A DNA stretch of 64,000 nt, taken from assembly GCA_005791165.1 (NCBI GenBank), contig SXXW01000007.1, positions 1 through 64,000 of the forward strand, written 5' to 3'. Below the pieces are notes generated by a model, which was not told the origin of the DNA, ran no database searches, and worked only from the letters and a program-made list of their open reading frames with translations. The stretch's first letter is position 1; every line of letters begins with the position of its first letter. A program made the translations under genes and the position numbers. The DNA comes from Cytophagaceae bacterium (lineage in GTDB: Bacteria; Bacteroidota; Bacteroidia; Cytophagales; Spirosomataceae). Positions 1 through 9,764 of the stretch are shown one piece after another.

Positions 1-445
1 GCATCATCCGAATATCGCCAGGCTTCATATTGCCCTTTTCTGTTAATTCCTCACCTGATATAGCTTCAATTCTCGTTGGATTGTCTGCAATAGTTCGGCT
101 GCTCCTAGTTGAAGTTATTACAACTTCTTCCATTTCTTCGTTCTCAGAATTTAATAATAATTCTAGTGTATCGGACTGTGCTAATGGAAAATATAAAGTG
201 TCAATTCTTACTTCATAACCAATATGTCTGAATAAAATAATTTGCTTACCATTCGGTATATTTTTTAATTCTAAAAAGCCATTTTGGTCAGCAGTTGCAC
301 CATTCTTAGAACCTTCAAGAATTGCTGTTGCTCCTATCAGTAGTTCTTTTGTTTCAGCATCTTTGATGATGACCTTAAAGTTGTTTTGCCCGAAGACACT
401 AGTAGAACACAGAAATGCGAATAATAGCAAAATAAATCTTTGCAT
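1..445 (-). CDS. TonB-dependent receptor, N-terminal part (runs off window edge)
   Basis: The frame opens at an ATG at 445 and runs leftwards out of the window, giving the first 148 residues. Residues 1-19 look like a signal peptide. Residues about 23-100 match the carboxypeptidase-regulatory-like fold that precedes many Bacteroidota TonB receptors, with the pattern DAETKELLIGAT. Residues about 105-148 begin the plug, with EEVVITSTR followed by an EAISGEEL segment. Such proteins sit in the outer membrane and import bound substrates with TonB energy. The substrate cannot be told from this fragment. It may be island cargo or flanking chromosome, because the left island end was not found. Confidence 0.85.
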   Translation of the reverse strand, partial: MQRFILLLFAFLCSTSVFGQNNFKVIIKDAETKELLIGATAILEGSKNGATADQNGFLELKNIPNGKQIILFRHIGYEVRIDTLYFPLAQSDTLELLLNSENEEMEEVVITSTRSSRTIADNPTRIEAISGEELTEKGNMKPGDIRMM

Positions 446-665
446 TTAAAAATTATTTAAGTTGATGAACAGCTGGTCTAATAGCTGTGTAAGTTGGTTT
501 AATTATCAAAAAAGTGATTCCGAAATTAAACTTTCTAACAATTTGCAAAAGATTTCTTTTGAATCTACTTTTATTGAATATATTCAACAAAGTTAATCAA
601 AATAAAAAGCAAAGGTTACTAGGAAAATTGAAGGAGTGGTACTTCGTGTCATTTCATCTAATAGT

Positions 666-1316
666 TTAATTCCCAATCAGCCTTTTAACAATCTCAGGAG
701 AAAATGAGCATCCTCTTCTAGTCCGGTAGCCATTTAGATTCAGCTCCTTTGATATTTCGGTCAAAGAAGTATACCCTTTTTTCATTTGGAAATGTTCAAT
801 AAATGTCTTTGCAAGTTTCCAGTTCTCATTTTCAATTCTATTCCTAATGATTGATTCAACTCCTTTCCTTTTTGCCTCACTGGTTAAATTTGATGGGGTG
901 CCAAGCTTTCGAGTTTTGCTAATCTCTTTTAAGCCACTTTTGGTGCGGTTTGAGATAAGCTCCCGCTCCCATTGCGCTACACTACCAAAAATGCCTAAAG
1001 TCAATGTATTGAGCTCTGGCAAGTCAATACACCTGAGTTTAATTCCTTTATTTCTTAATGTAAAAAGAAACTCTACTTCTCTTGATAAGCGGTCTAATTT
1101 TGTGAATAATAAAGTATAACCGTTTTTTACGCATAGGTTGAGGGCTATGTTTAATTTCTCTCTGTTATTATTTTTGCCAGTTTCCTGCTCTGAAATAATT
1201 TCAACAAGTTCTCCTGAAGTAGTTTCAATAAATTGGTTAATCCTGGACTTTTGTTCTTCTAATCCCAATACCTGACGACCTGTGGATGTACGAATATAGC
1301 CTACAAATTTTTCCAT
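666..1316 (-). CDS. Small serine recombinase (resolvase/invertase family)
   Basis: A 216-residue protein with the N-terminal resolvase catalytic domain. The active-site serine is Ser11 in YIRTST, LDRLSR lies at about residues 74-79, and QWERELISNRTKSG is the expected end of the catalytic core. Residues about 140-216 fit a helix-turn-helix DNA-binding tail with a GYRTRRG motif. The length is normal for resolvases and invertases. Proteins of this type cut and rejoin DNA at short sites to resolve cointegrates or invert segments. It stands alone with 220 bp to the TonB receptor and about 115 bp to the next gene. It may be a resolution or inversion enzyme of the island, separate from the large recombinase at 11463-13016. 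Confidence 0.9.
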   Translation of the reverse strand: MEKFVGYIRTSTGRQVLGLEEQKSRINQFIETTSGELVEIISEQETGKNNNREKLNIALNLCVKNGYTLLFTKLDRLSREVEFLFTLRNKGIKLRCIDLPELNTLTLGIFGSVAQWERELISNRTKSGLKEISKTRKLGTPSNLTSEAKRKGVESIIRNRIENENWKLAKTFIEHFQMKKGYTSLTEISKELNLNGYRTRRGCSFSPEIVKRLIGN

Positions 1317-1432
1317 AAAAAATGATGTTTAGGCTAATGTAAGCGCCAATTTAACAAATGCCAAACGTTCGTTTAAGATTTGTGAAATTCGATGAAAAAT
1401 TAATTCTAAAAAGTCTAAGTGCTAGATTTTTG

Positions 1433-1786
1433 TTAAAATAACTCGCTTTTGAAGAAACGAGCTTCGCGAATTACAAAAGCAATTAGATTTAAAAAATCAT
1501 CTTTGGTTGTATTGATGGTAAGGATATCTGATGGATAATCAAGATGGCCTAGTCGTTGAGTAATGAGTAACAAGAGTTCTTTTTCTTCGATATTGAAATC
1601 CTCGATTGGCGGAGCGACCAACTTTACGGTCTGTATTGCAAGACCGGTCTCTGAGTTTTTTAAAACTAGCTTGCTAAACTCGGGGGGGATTGATTCCTGA
1701 GATATTAATCTTTTGAAATAATCACTTCGAATTAGGGATTCTAATGTATCAATCAAGGATATTTGACTTTTAGACAGTTTTTTCAT
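1433..1786 (-). CDS. Hypothetical protein, 117 aa
   Basis: I do not recognise this family. The reading frame is open from 1825, but I prefer the ATG at 1786 (MKKLSKSQ) because it overlaps the end of the upstream ribbon-helix-helix gene by 17 bases, as in a translationally coupled pair. The protein is soluble, with no signal peptide or membrane segment. Its N-terminal half is charged and helical, and its C-terminal half has hydrophobic stretches (LLLLITQ, LNLIAFVI). Pairing with a small DNA-binding protein suggests a shared role in plasmid-like maintenance, regulation or mobilisation, but nothing in the sequence proves this. Confidence 0.6.
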   Translation of the reverse strand: MKKLSKSQISLIDTLESLIRSDYFKRLISQESIPPEFSKLVLKNSETGLAIQTVKLVAPPIEDFNIEEKELLLLITQRLGHLDYPSDILTINTTKDDFLNLIAFVIREARFFKSELF

Positions 1787-1937
1787 CTGCGGTAGATTTA
1801 CGGCAAAATATTTTATAATCCTCAATCATTTCTCGGATTAATATAGACTTGGATTTGTTCTTATTAATTGATTCATCAATAAGGGTTTTAAGCTGCTGTT
1901 CAGTTAGTCTAATATTGATTTTCTTTGTTTTCTTCAT
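1770..1937 (-). CDS. Small ribbon-helix-helix-like protein, 55 aa
   Basis: This short gene starts MKKTKKINIRLTEQQLKTL. A beta strand of alternating residues (KKINIRL) followed by two helices (TEQQLKTLIDES, KSKSILIREMI) is the ribbon-helix-helix pattern seen in Arc/CopG regulators and MobC-like accessory proteins. Its 3' end overlaps the start of the next gene by 17 bases, so the two are probably co-translated. It is transcribed divergently from the gene at 2101, with 163 bp between them. Likely roles are autoregulation of the pair or DNA binding in mobilisation. The fold call is by eye. Confidence 0.65.
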   Translation of the reverse strand: MKKTKKINIRLTEQQLKTLIDESINKNKSKSILIREMIEDYKIFCRKSTADEKTV

Positions 1938-2008
1938 ATCTATAAATACTTCAAATTGTAGTACAAGACCATTTGACTTTGTAAAAAATTTAGTTTATGT
2001 TTTAATTA

Positions 2009-2072
2009 TCCCTTCCAACAACAACTTAAAGACATTTAAAAAGACCCCGGTGAGATTTGTGTAGGGAAGGGA
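2009..2072. repeat. 8-bp inverted repeat in divergent intergenic region
   Basis: TCCCTTCC at 2009-2016 is repeated in inverted form as GGAAGGGA at 2065-2072, with 48 bases between the arms. The repeat lies between a ribbon-helix-helix gene and a replication-like gene. This position suits an operator, an iteron-like element or a transfer origin, but the long spacer means it could also be chance. Confidence 0.3.
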
Positions 2073-2100
2073 CACATTTTTCATTTGGGGTTAATTTTAT

Positions 2101-2835
2101 ATGGGCAACAGTACAACCTTCCTAAGAGTAGAGAAAACAAAAAACTACACCGTGATTTTAAATTCGCTTATCACATCTACTAGTTTAACTTCTGACGAAA
2201 AATCAATTTTATTTCACATTCTGAGCTTGCCAGATGATTGGGTGATATATAAAGATTATTTTAAGAAGTATTATAGTGGCTGCATTTCAGATAAAAAAAT
2301 AGATAGCGCCTGGAAAGGATTAGAGACGAAAGGTTATTTAAAGAAGCATAGAGTTAAAATGCAGAATGGTAAATTTTCATCTTGGCATTACGAAGTTAGG
2401 GAAGTTCCTTTCACCGACATCCCAAAATCCGATATGTCGGAAAACCAAACTGTCGAGAACACGACATCTCAGAAAAAGGGGGATATACAAAGTACTAACC
2501 TACCAAATACTAATTTACAAAGTACTAATTCTAATAACTTTAATAATACTAGTAAAATACTGGGGCAAGAAAATCAAACTGAATCAAAATTGAAAAATAA
2601 AAATAATTCAAAGGATGAATTCACTAGAATAGTTAATCTTGAGGGATTAGAGAAATTATTTTCTCCTACCGGTATAAACTGGAAGCAAGAAGTCAATAAT
2701 TTACCGGTGGAAGAGTTTGTTTCAAAACATTATCAAGATATTGGAGACTCAACACCAGACAGATTAACTTTTCTTATTAAAAGCTATATTGAATTGAATA
2801 ATATTATACCTCAACCTCCCCGAAGGGGATTATGA
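2101..2835 (+). CDS. Winged-helix, replication/DnaD-like island protein
   Basis: A 244-residue soluble protein. Residues about 15-100 read as a winged-helix domain of the type found in phage and plasmid replication accessory proteins (TSDEKSILFHILSLPDDW, then a lysine-rich wing ending SSWHYEVRE). Residues about 115-170 are a low-complexity linker rich in Asn, Ser, Thr and Gln (NLPNTNLQSTNSNN). The C-terminal part (about 185-244) is helical. The layout of winged helix, polar linker and C-terminal helices is common in phage replisome organisers. Its direct partner, for example a helicase, is not in the window. Function is inferred from architecture only. Confidence 0.6.
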   Translation: MGNSTTFLRVEKTKNYTVILNSLITSTSLTSDEKSILFHILSLPDDWVIYKDYFKKYYSGCISDKKIDSAWKGLETKGYLKKHRVKMQNGKFSSWHYEVREVPFTDIPKSDMSENQTVENTTSQKKGDIQSTNLPNTNLQSTNSNNFNNTSKILGQENQTESKLKNKNNSKDEFTRIVNLEGLEKLFSPTGINWKQEVNNLPVEEFVSKHYQDIGDSTPDRLTFLIKSYIELNNIIPQPPRRGL

Positions 2836-2902
2836 ACGTAGTTCAAACCTGCGGTTTCCTCATCCCCCAATTCCGCTCACCCCCTTCTCCAAAAAGACAT
2901 AA

Positions 2903-5470
2903 TTAATCAACAGATATAACTTTTGTACATTCTTCTCCAAACTGACTAATGATTCTAACAGCCAATTTCTGGCCTGCTCGTTTTAGTTGAATTGGATGGG
3001 AAATATGACCATACAACCGGTCGAATGCTTCATCATCTATTTCCACTTTCAATGTCTTTTCCACTTTCTTTTTAGTGCTATCCTTCGCTAAACTATCCAG
3101 TCCTTTTTTCCATTTATCAAATTCGGATTTATCGCCGCCGCAAAAGAAAACTTGATTTACAACAAAGTTGCTACCATCATAATCTTCATCTACCATCCAA
3201 TATGCAATATCGTGTACGTTTCTTGGTTTTACTTCGTCTTTAATTGGGTCATAAATGTCTAGCCCTTGGATTTCTACCTGAACGTCCTTGCCCTTTCTAA
3301 TAAGTTCAATATCAGGTTCTCCTATGGTTACAAAACTTGCTGCAGATTTTGCAGGTTTCTTTTTTAACCCTTCTTGTAACAAATCATCGTGTATGCGCAC
3401 TTTAGTAACTTCAAATTTACCCATACTCATTGTTTGGGTGCTACCTTCAATATCACTTTCAAAACTAAATCCGAGTATAATTAACCAACCGGCATCGCCA
3501 CGTTGACGACACTCTTTTACTGCCTCGTTTACAGCTGTTTTACTTACTGTACCAAATTTTGGCCCTATGTGAAAGTATGCTTTTTGTTCTCCTGTTTCAG
3601 TGATGTAAAATCCTTCAGCGTGTAAATAAGAATGACTTAATAACTCAACACTACGGAAGACTACCATTTCGTCTTTTCTTCCGTTTTTAATTCCTGCACT
3701 CAACAAATGTTGTTTTATCACCTCTTCAAATGCCCCTTCTTCTTCGTTTACTCTTACTTCATCGTCTAAATCATCAGGGCTAATTGGTTCGAAATTTTGT
3801 AATGTCTCAACCGTGAACGGCCCACTAACACGAAGTAATTTTTTGTCTAGTTCAGGCTGGTCGTATAATGTTTCAGTTGCAGGCGGTTCATCATTAGCAA
3901 GATTTTTTACAGTTATATGTGGTACTGTTTTATATTTAAATCCTTGACGAATATCTCCACTTTGTTCATCATACAAGTTATAATAGGGAAATACAGCAGT
4001 CATAAGTCGCTGTTTAGCAATATTCAATGCAATCCGACTAGTGTCAATTGTAATCCATCTCCTTCCCCATTGTTCAGCTACAAAAGCGGTTGTCCCACTT
4101 CCACAAGTTGGGTCTATGATTAAATCACCTGGGTCGGTGCACATCAGCATACATCTCTCAATAACTTTTTGGGAAGTTTGAACAACGTAATCTTTTGATT
4201 GTTCGGCCATAATACCTGTCCACATATTGTTTATTTCCATCATCGGAAAGTCATCATACATATATTTTAATCTCAAAGTATATCCTGACGGAATAAGCCT
4301 ATTAAGTTCTGCTAGTTTTTGCATTCCTGCTCTATTTGTTTTCCAGCTTTTCCCAGTAGGTGGGCTATACATTTTACCCTTATATTCAAAATCGAAAACA
4401 CAACTTGGTGTTAATCCAGTTGAATTCATTGGTTGAGAAGTGAATACTTTTGCTCCTTTTGGAAGCTCTGATAGGTTGGCCCTTTCATTTAATGTTAACC
4501 TTCTAAATGTGCCATCAGTAAATTCAACGTGGTCATACGTACTATCTAATCCTATTTCTTTTTCAACATATAGTTGGCGATATTTATAATTTTCCGTTTT
4601 AGAGTACCAAAGAATATTGTCATTAACTCTTAGTATCTTATTGGTACCAATAGGCCCTTTAGTTCTAAAATGAATTTCACATACAAAGTTTTCACTTCCA
4701 AAAACTTCGTCCATTAGATTACGAACTAAATGCGTATTTTCATCTCCAATTTGGACAAAACAACTTCCTGAATCATTCAATAATTCTTTTGCAATTAATA
4801 ATCTGTCCCTTAAATAAGTTAAATACGAATGAATACCTAATTCCCAAGTATCTCTGAATGCTTTAATTTGTTCTGGCTCTCCTGTTAATGCTTCATCATT
4901 GCCATCTTTTACATCCTTGCTGTTCAATTTGATTTGCCAATTTCCCCCATATTTAATTCCATAAGGAGGGTCAACATAAATCATTTGCACTTGCCCTGCC
5001 ATTCCTTCACGTTCCAGTAAACTAGCCATTACTAAATGGCTATCACCTTGAATTAGTCTATTTGTCCATCCATCCTGATGATGATAGTATTCGCTAACTT
5101 TTTCTATTTCATCTTTTTCTAATGCATTACCAAACAGTTCGTTTACACTAAACAAATCCATTTGACTACTATGAGTTTCAGTAACCTTGTATAGATTTTT
5201 TATAAGTGTTTCTGGCGCGATGTGTTCGTGGCGGTAAAGACTTCGTATATCGACTCTTAACAAATCATCTCGGTCGTCATTACCGTACTTATTTAACCAA
5301 AATAATTCAGGGTCTTGGCCTCGATGAACAACCGGGTTTTTTGGAAGCTCTAATACCTTTTTACCATCTTGAACTTTTGCATTGGCTTCCTCATAACCAG
5401 CTTCTTCTTTACTCGGTATATGGACACGAGTATCTGTTTTGTGTTTTATGGATTCTACTTTCTTTGCCAT
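2903..5470 (-). CDS. Type III-like restriction-modification DNA methyltransferase (Mod)
   Basis: An 855-residue site-specific DNA methyltransferase of the amino-methylating (N6-adenine/N4-cytosine) class. The catalytic motif IV is DPPY at residues 167-170 ([14 protein letters not shown]). The SAM-binding motif I is DPTCGSGT at about 453-460. Motif IV before motif I is the beta-class order. The C-terminal 350 residues are a long extension that probably contributes target recognition and contact with the nuclease subunit. The ATG at 5470 shares one base with the stop codon of the upstream nuclease gene, so the two are translationally coupled. The protein would protect host DNA by methylation. 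The target sequence cannot be read from the protein. Confidence 0.92.
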   Translation of the reverse strand: MAKKVESIKHKTDTRVHIPSKEEAGYEEANAKVQDGKKVLELPKNPVVHRGQDPELFWLNKYGNDDRDDLLRVDIRSLYRHEHIAPETLIKNLYKVTETHSSQMDLFSVNELFGNALEKDEIEKVSEYYHHQDGWTNRLIQGDSHLVMASLLEREGMAGQVQMIYVDPPYGIKYGGNWQIKLNSKDVKDGNDEALTGEPEQIKAFRDTWELGIHSYLTYLRDRLLIAKELLNDSGSCFVQIGDENTHLVRNLMDEVFGSENFVCEIHFRTKGPIGTNKILRVNDNILWYSKTENYKYRQLYVEKEIGLDSTYDHVEFTDGTFRRLTLNERANLSELPKGAKVFTSQPMNSTGLTPSCVFDFEYKGKMYSPPTGKSWKTNRAGMQKLAELNRLIPSGYTLRLKYMYDDFPMMEINNMWTGIMAEQSKDYVVQTSQKVIERCMLMCTDPGDLIIDPTCGSGTTAFVAEQWGRRWITIDTSRIALNIAKQRLMTAVFPYYNLYDEQSGDIRQGFKYKTVPHITVKNLANDEPPATETLYDQPELDKKLLRVSGPFTVETLQNFEPISPDDLDDEVRVNEEEGAFEEVIKQHLLSAGIKNGRKDEMVVFRSVELLSHSYLHAEGFYITETGEQKAYFHIGPKFGTVSKTAVNEAVKECRQRGDAGWLIILGFSFESDIEGSTQTMSMGKFEVTKVRIHDDLLQEGLKKKPAKSAASFVTIGEPDIELIRKGKDVQVEIQGLDIYDPIKDEVKPRNVHDIAYWMVDEDYDGSNFVVNQVFFCGGDKSEFDKWKKGLDSLAKDSTKKKVEKTLKVEIDDEAFDRLYGHISHPIQLKRAGQKLAVRIISQFGEECTKVISVD

Positions 5471-8400
5471 TATATACTCTGAATTTTTTCGATTAATTGA
5501 TTTTTGATGTTACGGATGTCATTAGCTACTTCGATAAAATGCCACTCTGGATATTCGTATTTGTCCTTCAATGCATTTACTGCAGGTATCCAACGATTTT
5601 CTACAAACCATTTTTTCTCTGCTTTATCTTTGCTCATTCCACTTATTTCTATCATAAGATTCTTAATAGTCCCGTCTTTACATTTCACTCTCGCAATAAA
5701 GTCAGTGTAGTATTGCCGGTCTTTACCATCTTTGGTATAGGGTATTGTTAAACCTAAGAACTGGTTCTTTACATAACATTCCACTGATTCAATTTCCTCC
5801 AAGGTTTTAGCACAAATACCTTCCCATTCACTATCCATTACAACATAGTTAATGTGACTTTTTTCAGTTGGAAATACCTCTTTTACAGTATTGCCGTTAA
5901 CATATTTGGTGCTGCTGAATTTGTTATAATAATTAAACACTGGTCGTATATGCTCAGTTGTATTATTATCAGGGTTGATACCTCGAGCGATGTGGTCGAC
6001 TATTTTCTTAGGTTCTTCAAAATAGAGCAATCTTTTAAATCGTTGGTCAGGAATGTTCAGTAACAATACCTTCTCATTATACCATTCCTCGACAATACTT
6101 TTTAACTTATTGAACTTTTGGAAACGAGGGTTTCCTTCTTCATCACTAAAATGGTATTTGATAAGTTCCTTGGTGATTAAAAAAATCAACTCTTTATCTC
6201 TTTTTTCTAATACACCCTTAACCTCTAATTTTTCTTCATTAGGGGATATGGGACTGGTCATAATGGTTTCAGTAGGGAACTTAGAACCATCAATCTCATA
6301 ATTTTCAATATTTCTGAAATCGTGTTTTATATCGCCATCTAAGTTTTCTACTCGATATCCAACTACATTAGGAAATTCAATTTCCATTTCCGCTTGACGA
6401 GAAGGGATTGGTGCAATATGAGTTAAATCAACCGGTTGTGGTGGGGGTTCAGTTTTTCCTCCTTTGAACATTTTAAATGGAACACCAATGATGTGTGCGT
6501 ATTCAGGTGGAAACTTCTCAATTACTATTTTTCGTTTATCGTCAGTTGGATTTCCATCTTTATCATAACCCTGTAAAAAGTAATTCATTCGACGTAATGC
6601 TCTACCTGCAACTTGCTCACATAGTAGCTGGGAACCAAATGCACGTAAACCCATTATATGAGTTACAGTATTCGCGTCCCATCCTTCTGTAAGCATAGAA
6701 ACAGAAACCACACATCTTATGTGTGAACCTAATTTCCCTTGTTGACCAACAGTATTTACTACTTCACGTAAAATTTCAGCATCGGAGATTTTTTCAATAC
6801 TTCCTTGCCCGTGCATACGTGCGTAGTCTTTTTTGAACTCTTCAATTTCGGACGCAAATATTTTTTTGAAATCATCATTGATTTGTTCACCATTCTCTAA
6901 AGCATCACTGTCAATAAGTAATGTTGGGGGTCTTTTTAATGGCTTATTGGTTACTGGGTCATAATTGCTGAATAATTCTTTTGCCCCTTGAACTGTAACA
7001 ACATTCCCTTCAGCATCTTCAAACTCGTAACCAGCTATATATTTGTATACTTCCTTTGAAACCCCGGTGTTATTACATACTGCAATAAAAACAGGAGGTG
7101 CTGAAAATATATTTACCTTTTCTTCTTTGTATTTTCTTATTCCATTATAATACTCAACATAGTGATTATAAAACTGGTCTAAAGCACCTTTTACCAAAGA
7201 TGGAAGACGAGGAGGTAATTCAATGAATTTATTGCCTTCTGCTGCCGCATCTTTCTTTTGAGTTCTTTGACCTTTTTTGGGTAATTCATCCTTTACGTGG
7301 TCATACAAATTGCGTAACACCGGCATTGTTAACTCTTGAGTGTTATCGCTTTCTGGCAAGAATGGAATTTTAACTAAACCACTTTCTATTGCCTCTATCA
7401 AACCAAAGTCAGATACTACCCAAGGAAATAAACTATATGGTGTATAACCTGAACCAGTCAAATAATAAGGTGTGGCTGAAAGGTCATAAACAGATTGTAG
7501 CTTGAATTTTTTTGCTATTTCACGCAGCCCACTAAACCATACTGCTGCTCTCGCATTTTCATCCGATTCCTCATTATCGGTAGTTTTACTCTTTGATTTA
7601 GGTAAATAACAATGATGGGCTTCATCATTAAGAATGAGGACTCTACTACCTGACTTGAATTTCCCAAGTGTTCTTTTAACAACCTGAGAAAAATCTTCCT
7701 TGTTATCAGTATCAATTTTCTTTCCCTGTAAATCTACCTTACCATCAAATGGGCTCCGTTTATTACCCTGTAATATTTTAGGTTCAAACGTATGGTAATT
7801 GGTAATGACTAATCTAGCATTGAGGTTTTCCAATCGATGTTCCATATTTGAAGGAACTAACCCACGAACGCGATAATAGTCCTCTATGTCTTTTGGATTT
7901 TTATTTTTGGTATCTACAAACAAAACTCCAAGTCTACTTTTGATTGTAATCCCTGGCGCCACAATTAAAAAATAGTCTGCAAAACGGGTATCATTTCTAT
8001 ATTCTTGTCTATTGAAATAATGATAGCAAATCAAACAGGCCATAACTACCGTCTTCCCACTTCCGGTTGCCATTTTGAAAGCTATTCTAGGTAATTGGTC
8101 GGCAGGGTCTTCACTCACTGTTTGCTGCCCGTTTCTAAGCAAGTTTAAAATGTGCTGGCCAGCGTTAGATTTCTCTGCTACTTCATTTATCCAAATTGCA
8201 GTCTCGACTGCTTCTTGTTGAGCAAAGAACAGTTTTTTGGTGACAAGTCTTTCTGGGTTATTGAACCAAAAAGTTAATAATTCCTTAGTTACCCTAGTTG
8301 TATTAGGATAGCCGTTGGTTCTCCATAGTCCAACTTCTTTTCTACAAAGATTGATAATATGTGTTTGATACTCTTCAGCATCCTCATTCCATTCAAAAAC

Positions 8401-8565
8401 TTCCTTTTGCCCACTCTGTCTTGTTGGAATTACAGCCGAATCCGTTTTAAAGATTCTTCGTCCTTTACGAATATCAGTATAGTCTAAACTACCTTCCCTA
8501 TCTGTATTGTAATGCAGCCGTGGTTCGACATATGGACTGTTTAATATTGGATTGTCTGCACTCAT
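5470..8565 (-). CDS. Type III-like restriction endonuclease/helicase (Res)
   Basis: A 1031-residue superfamily 2 helicase-nuclease. Walker A ATGSGKT is at 166-172, the DEAH box at 314-317, DLSAT at 361-365, and helicase motif [11 protein letters not shown] at about 651-659. Near residue 970 a candidate PD-(D/E)xK nuclease region reads YYTDFIAR and then [17 protein letters not shown]. The usual E-x-K is EIS here, so the catalytic lysine may be one of those in the following KDKAEKK, or this may be a subfamily variant. Res is the first gene and Mod the second, the reverse of the textbook type III order. Together they would cut unmodified foreign DNA using ATP. Confidence 0.9.
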   Translation of the reverse strand: MSADNPILNSPYVEPRLHYNTDREGSLDYTDIRKGRRIFKTDSAVIPTRQSGQKEVFEWNEDAEEYQTHIINLCRKEVGLWRTNGYPNTTRVTKELLTFWFNNPERLVTKKLFFAQQEAVETAIWINEVAEKSNAGQHILNLLRNGQQTVSEDPADQLPRIAFKMATGSGKTVVMACLICYHYFNRQEYRNDTRFADYFLIVAPGITIKSRLGVLFVDTKNKNPKDIEDYYRVRGLVPSNMEHRLENLNARLVITNYHTFEPKILQGNKRSPFDGKVDLQGKKIDTDNKEDFSQVVKRTLGKFKSGSRVLILNDEAHHCYLPKSKSKTTDNEESDENARAAVWFSGLREIAKKFKLQSVYDLSATPYYLTGSGYTPYSLFPWVVSDFGLIEAIESGLVKIPFLPESDNTQELTMPVLRNLYDHVKDELPKKGQRTQKKDAAAEGNKFIELPPRLPSLVKGALDQFYNHYVEYYNGIRKYKEEKVNIFSAPPVFIAVCNNTGVSKEVYKYIAGYEFEDAEGNVVTVQGAKELFSNYDPVTNKPLKRPPTLLIDSDALENGEQINDDFKKIFASEIEEFKKDYARMHGQGSIEKISDAEILREVVNTVGQQGKLGSHIRCVVSVSMLTEGWDANTVTHIMGLRAFGSQLLCEQVAGRALRRMNYFLQGYDKDGNPTDDKRKIVIEKFPPEYAHIIGVPFKMFKGGKTEPPPQPVDLTHIAPIPSRQAEMEIEFPNVVGYRVENLDGDIKHDFRNIENYEIDGSKFPTETIMTSPISPNEEKLEVKGVLEKRDKELIFLITKELIKYHFSDEEGNPRFQKFNKLKSIVEEWYNEKVLLLNIPDQRFKRLLYFEEPKKIVDHIARGINPDNNTTEHIRPVFNYYNKFSSTKYVNGNTVKEVFPTEKSHINYVVMDSEWEGICAKTLEEIESVECYVKNQFLGLTIPYTKDGKDRQYYTDFIARVKCKDGTIKNLMIEISGMSKDKAEKKWFVENRWIPAVNALKDKYEYPEWHFIEVANDIRNIKNQLIEKIQSI

Positions 8566-9033
8566 ATATTGACTGGTATCATTTTTATTAATTAAGTCTG
8601 CATTTGTTTAAATCCATTGTCTCAAAAAATGCTTGCCTAATAATTGCTTTAAGTAAAGCTAGGTGCGAATTGGTTGAGGCTAATCCTGGAGATAAAACTT
8701 CTTGATGGAATGATTAAAAGTAGCAAACTATGGGCAAAAAAGCAAACTGAAAAAGTGGTCGTTCTCATTGGGGGAAAAGTGAAATATTTGAAAAATTTGC
8801 AGAAATTTTTTCTTAAAAATTCAACCATTTTGCTTTTAGCAAAAGTTTGGCCAAAAATTTTTATCAAGGTAGGGTCTATCTACATTTTGGCCGTTATAAC
8901 GCCGAATTAGACCGGGGATACAGGAGTCAGGAGGGGCCTCCACCCCCACCTTGAGGGGGTACTTTCTGAAATATTTTCAAAAAAGTCGGAAAAAAATTTG
9001 GAAATTAACTACGGCATACATTATCTTTGACGT
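8566..9033. other. 468-bp non-coding stretch upstream of Res and of the orphan gene
   Basis: No convincing gene is present; two overlapping frames of 72 and 78 codons on opposite strands have unlikely compositions. The stretch should contain the divergent promoters of the restriction operon (leftwards) and of the gene at 9034 (rightwards). It contains a perfect 10-bp palindrome CGTTATAACG near 8892 and a GC-rich patch at about 8923-8960. That patch holds a hairpin with 6-bp arms, ACCCCC at 8942-8947 and GGGGGT at 8955-8960. The GC-rich patch stands out against the surrounding AT-rich DNA. Confidence 0.5.
8997..9029 (+). promoter_or_regulatory. Bacteroidota-type promoter for the gene at 9034
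   Basis: TTTG at 8997-9000 and TATCTTTG at 9022-9029 match the -33 TTTG and -7 TAnnTTTG elements of the Bacteroidota housekeeping sigma factor, with a 21-base spacer. The -7 box ends five bases before the ATG at 9034, so transcription would start at or very near the start codon. That suggests a leaderless message. Confidence 0.65.
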
Positions 9034-9612
9034 ATGAAAACACAGAACAATAAAATAGACGCAAACAAAAAGGCAGAAAAGATGCTTGGTGCAAAGATTA
9101 TAAACAAGAGCATAACTCCTACAATTGTAAGCTATGAGACTCTGTTAGAAGAATTTACAAGTGGACTGAAGTTTAAACCGGCTTTTGGTGTACAAGGTGC
9201 TGGTTTAAGTCCCAACGCTAAGAATCACCTATCAATTTTATTAAAACTACTTGAATTACATAAATCTGCGTTGGATGATATCGAAGATGCCACGTTAAAT
9301 TTTCTTGTATCCTCAATTAGTGAAAATCCGCCTGTTTACATTGCGCGAACAAAAGACATTAAAACCGACATAGAATACTTTAATGCAAAAACATTCATAC
9401 CTGTAAAAGGAGGCAAGAAGAAGGAAGTGAAAGTCTATTTGGGTAAAGCTAGTGATTTCAATAATGACACAAAAAACAATGCTGCTAGAGTATTAGGTAA
9501 AAAGCTTTTGATAAAGGCCATCAACGAAAAATTCTTGCCTTTTAATTCAAATTCCAAATTCCCTTTCAAAGAAATATTAAAATCATTAAACAAAAAATCT
9601 GACTTGAAATAG
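9034..9612 (+). CDS. Hypothetical island protein, 192 aa
   Basis: I do not recognise the family. It is a soluble, lysine-rich protein with no signal peptide or membrane segment. Residues about 1-30 are polar (MKTQNNKIDANKKAEKMLG), residues 60-105 are helical (LSILLKLLELHKSALDDIED), and residues 120-145 form a lysine-rich strand region (PVKGGKKKEVKVYLGKA). It has its own strong promoter, apparently with no leader. It is followed by about 150 bp before the ParB-methyltransferase and points the same way. A hairpin with 5-bp arms (GGCAA/TTGCC, at about 9704-9719) followed by a short T-run separates the two genes and may terminate this one. It could be a regulator or a small effector of the island. 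Confidence 0.6.
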   Translation: MKTQNNKIDANKKAEKMLGAKIINKSITPTIVSYETLLEEFTSGLKFKPAFGVQGAGLSPNAKNHLSILLKLLELHKSALDDIEDATLNFLVSSISENPPVYIARTKDIKTDIEYFNAKTFIPVKGGKKKEVKVYLGKASDFNNDTKNNAARVLGKKLLIKAINEKFLPFNSNSKFPFKEILKSLNKKSDLK

Positions 9613-9764
9613 TCAATTTTTTTTACTTAAAAACTACGAACAATAATATGATTAACATATTTTATCAAACAATCAAACCACCCTGATTTTCAAAAGTCTA
9701 ACGGCAATTTTTTTTGCCTTTTAACTACGTCAATTATAGTATTTAACTTAATTAAAATTACAAA

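Noticed and set aside
847-1119. Plus-strand frame of 90 codons antisense to the small recombinase
   Set aside because: Shadow of the recombinase gene, which has clear catalytic motifs on the other strand.
2815-2860. Short hairpins after the winged-helix gene and before Mod stop
   Set aside because: Stems of only 4-5 bp without T-runs in either direction; not strong enough to call terminators.
8674-8910. Plus-strand frame of 78 codons in the island gap
   Set aside because: Overlaps an opposite frame of similar length, has no ribosome-site or family signal, and its composition (runs of Lys, Leu, Ile) reflects AT-rich DNA.
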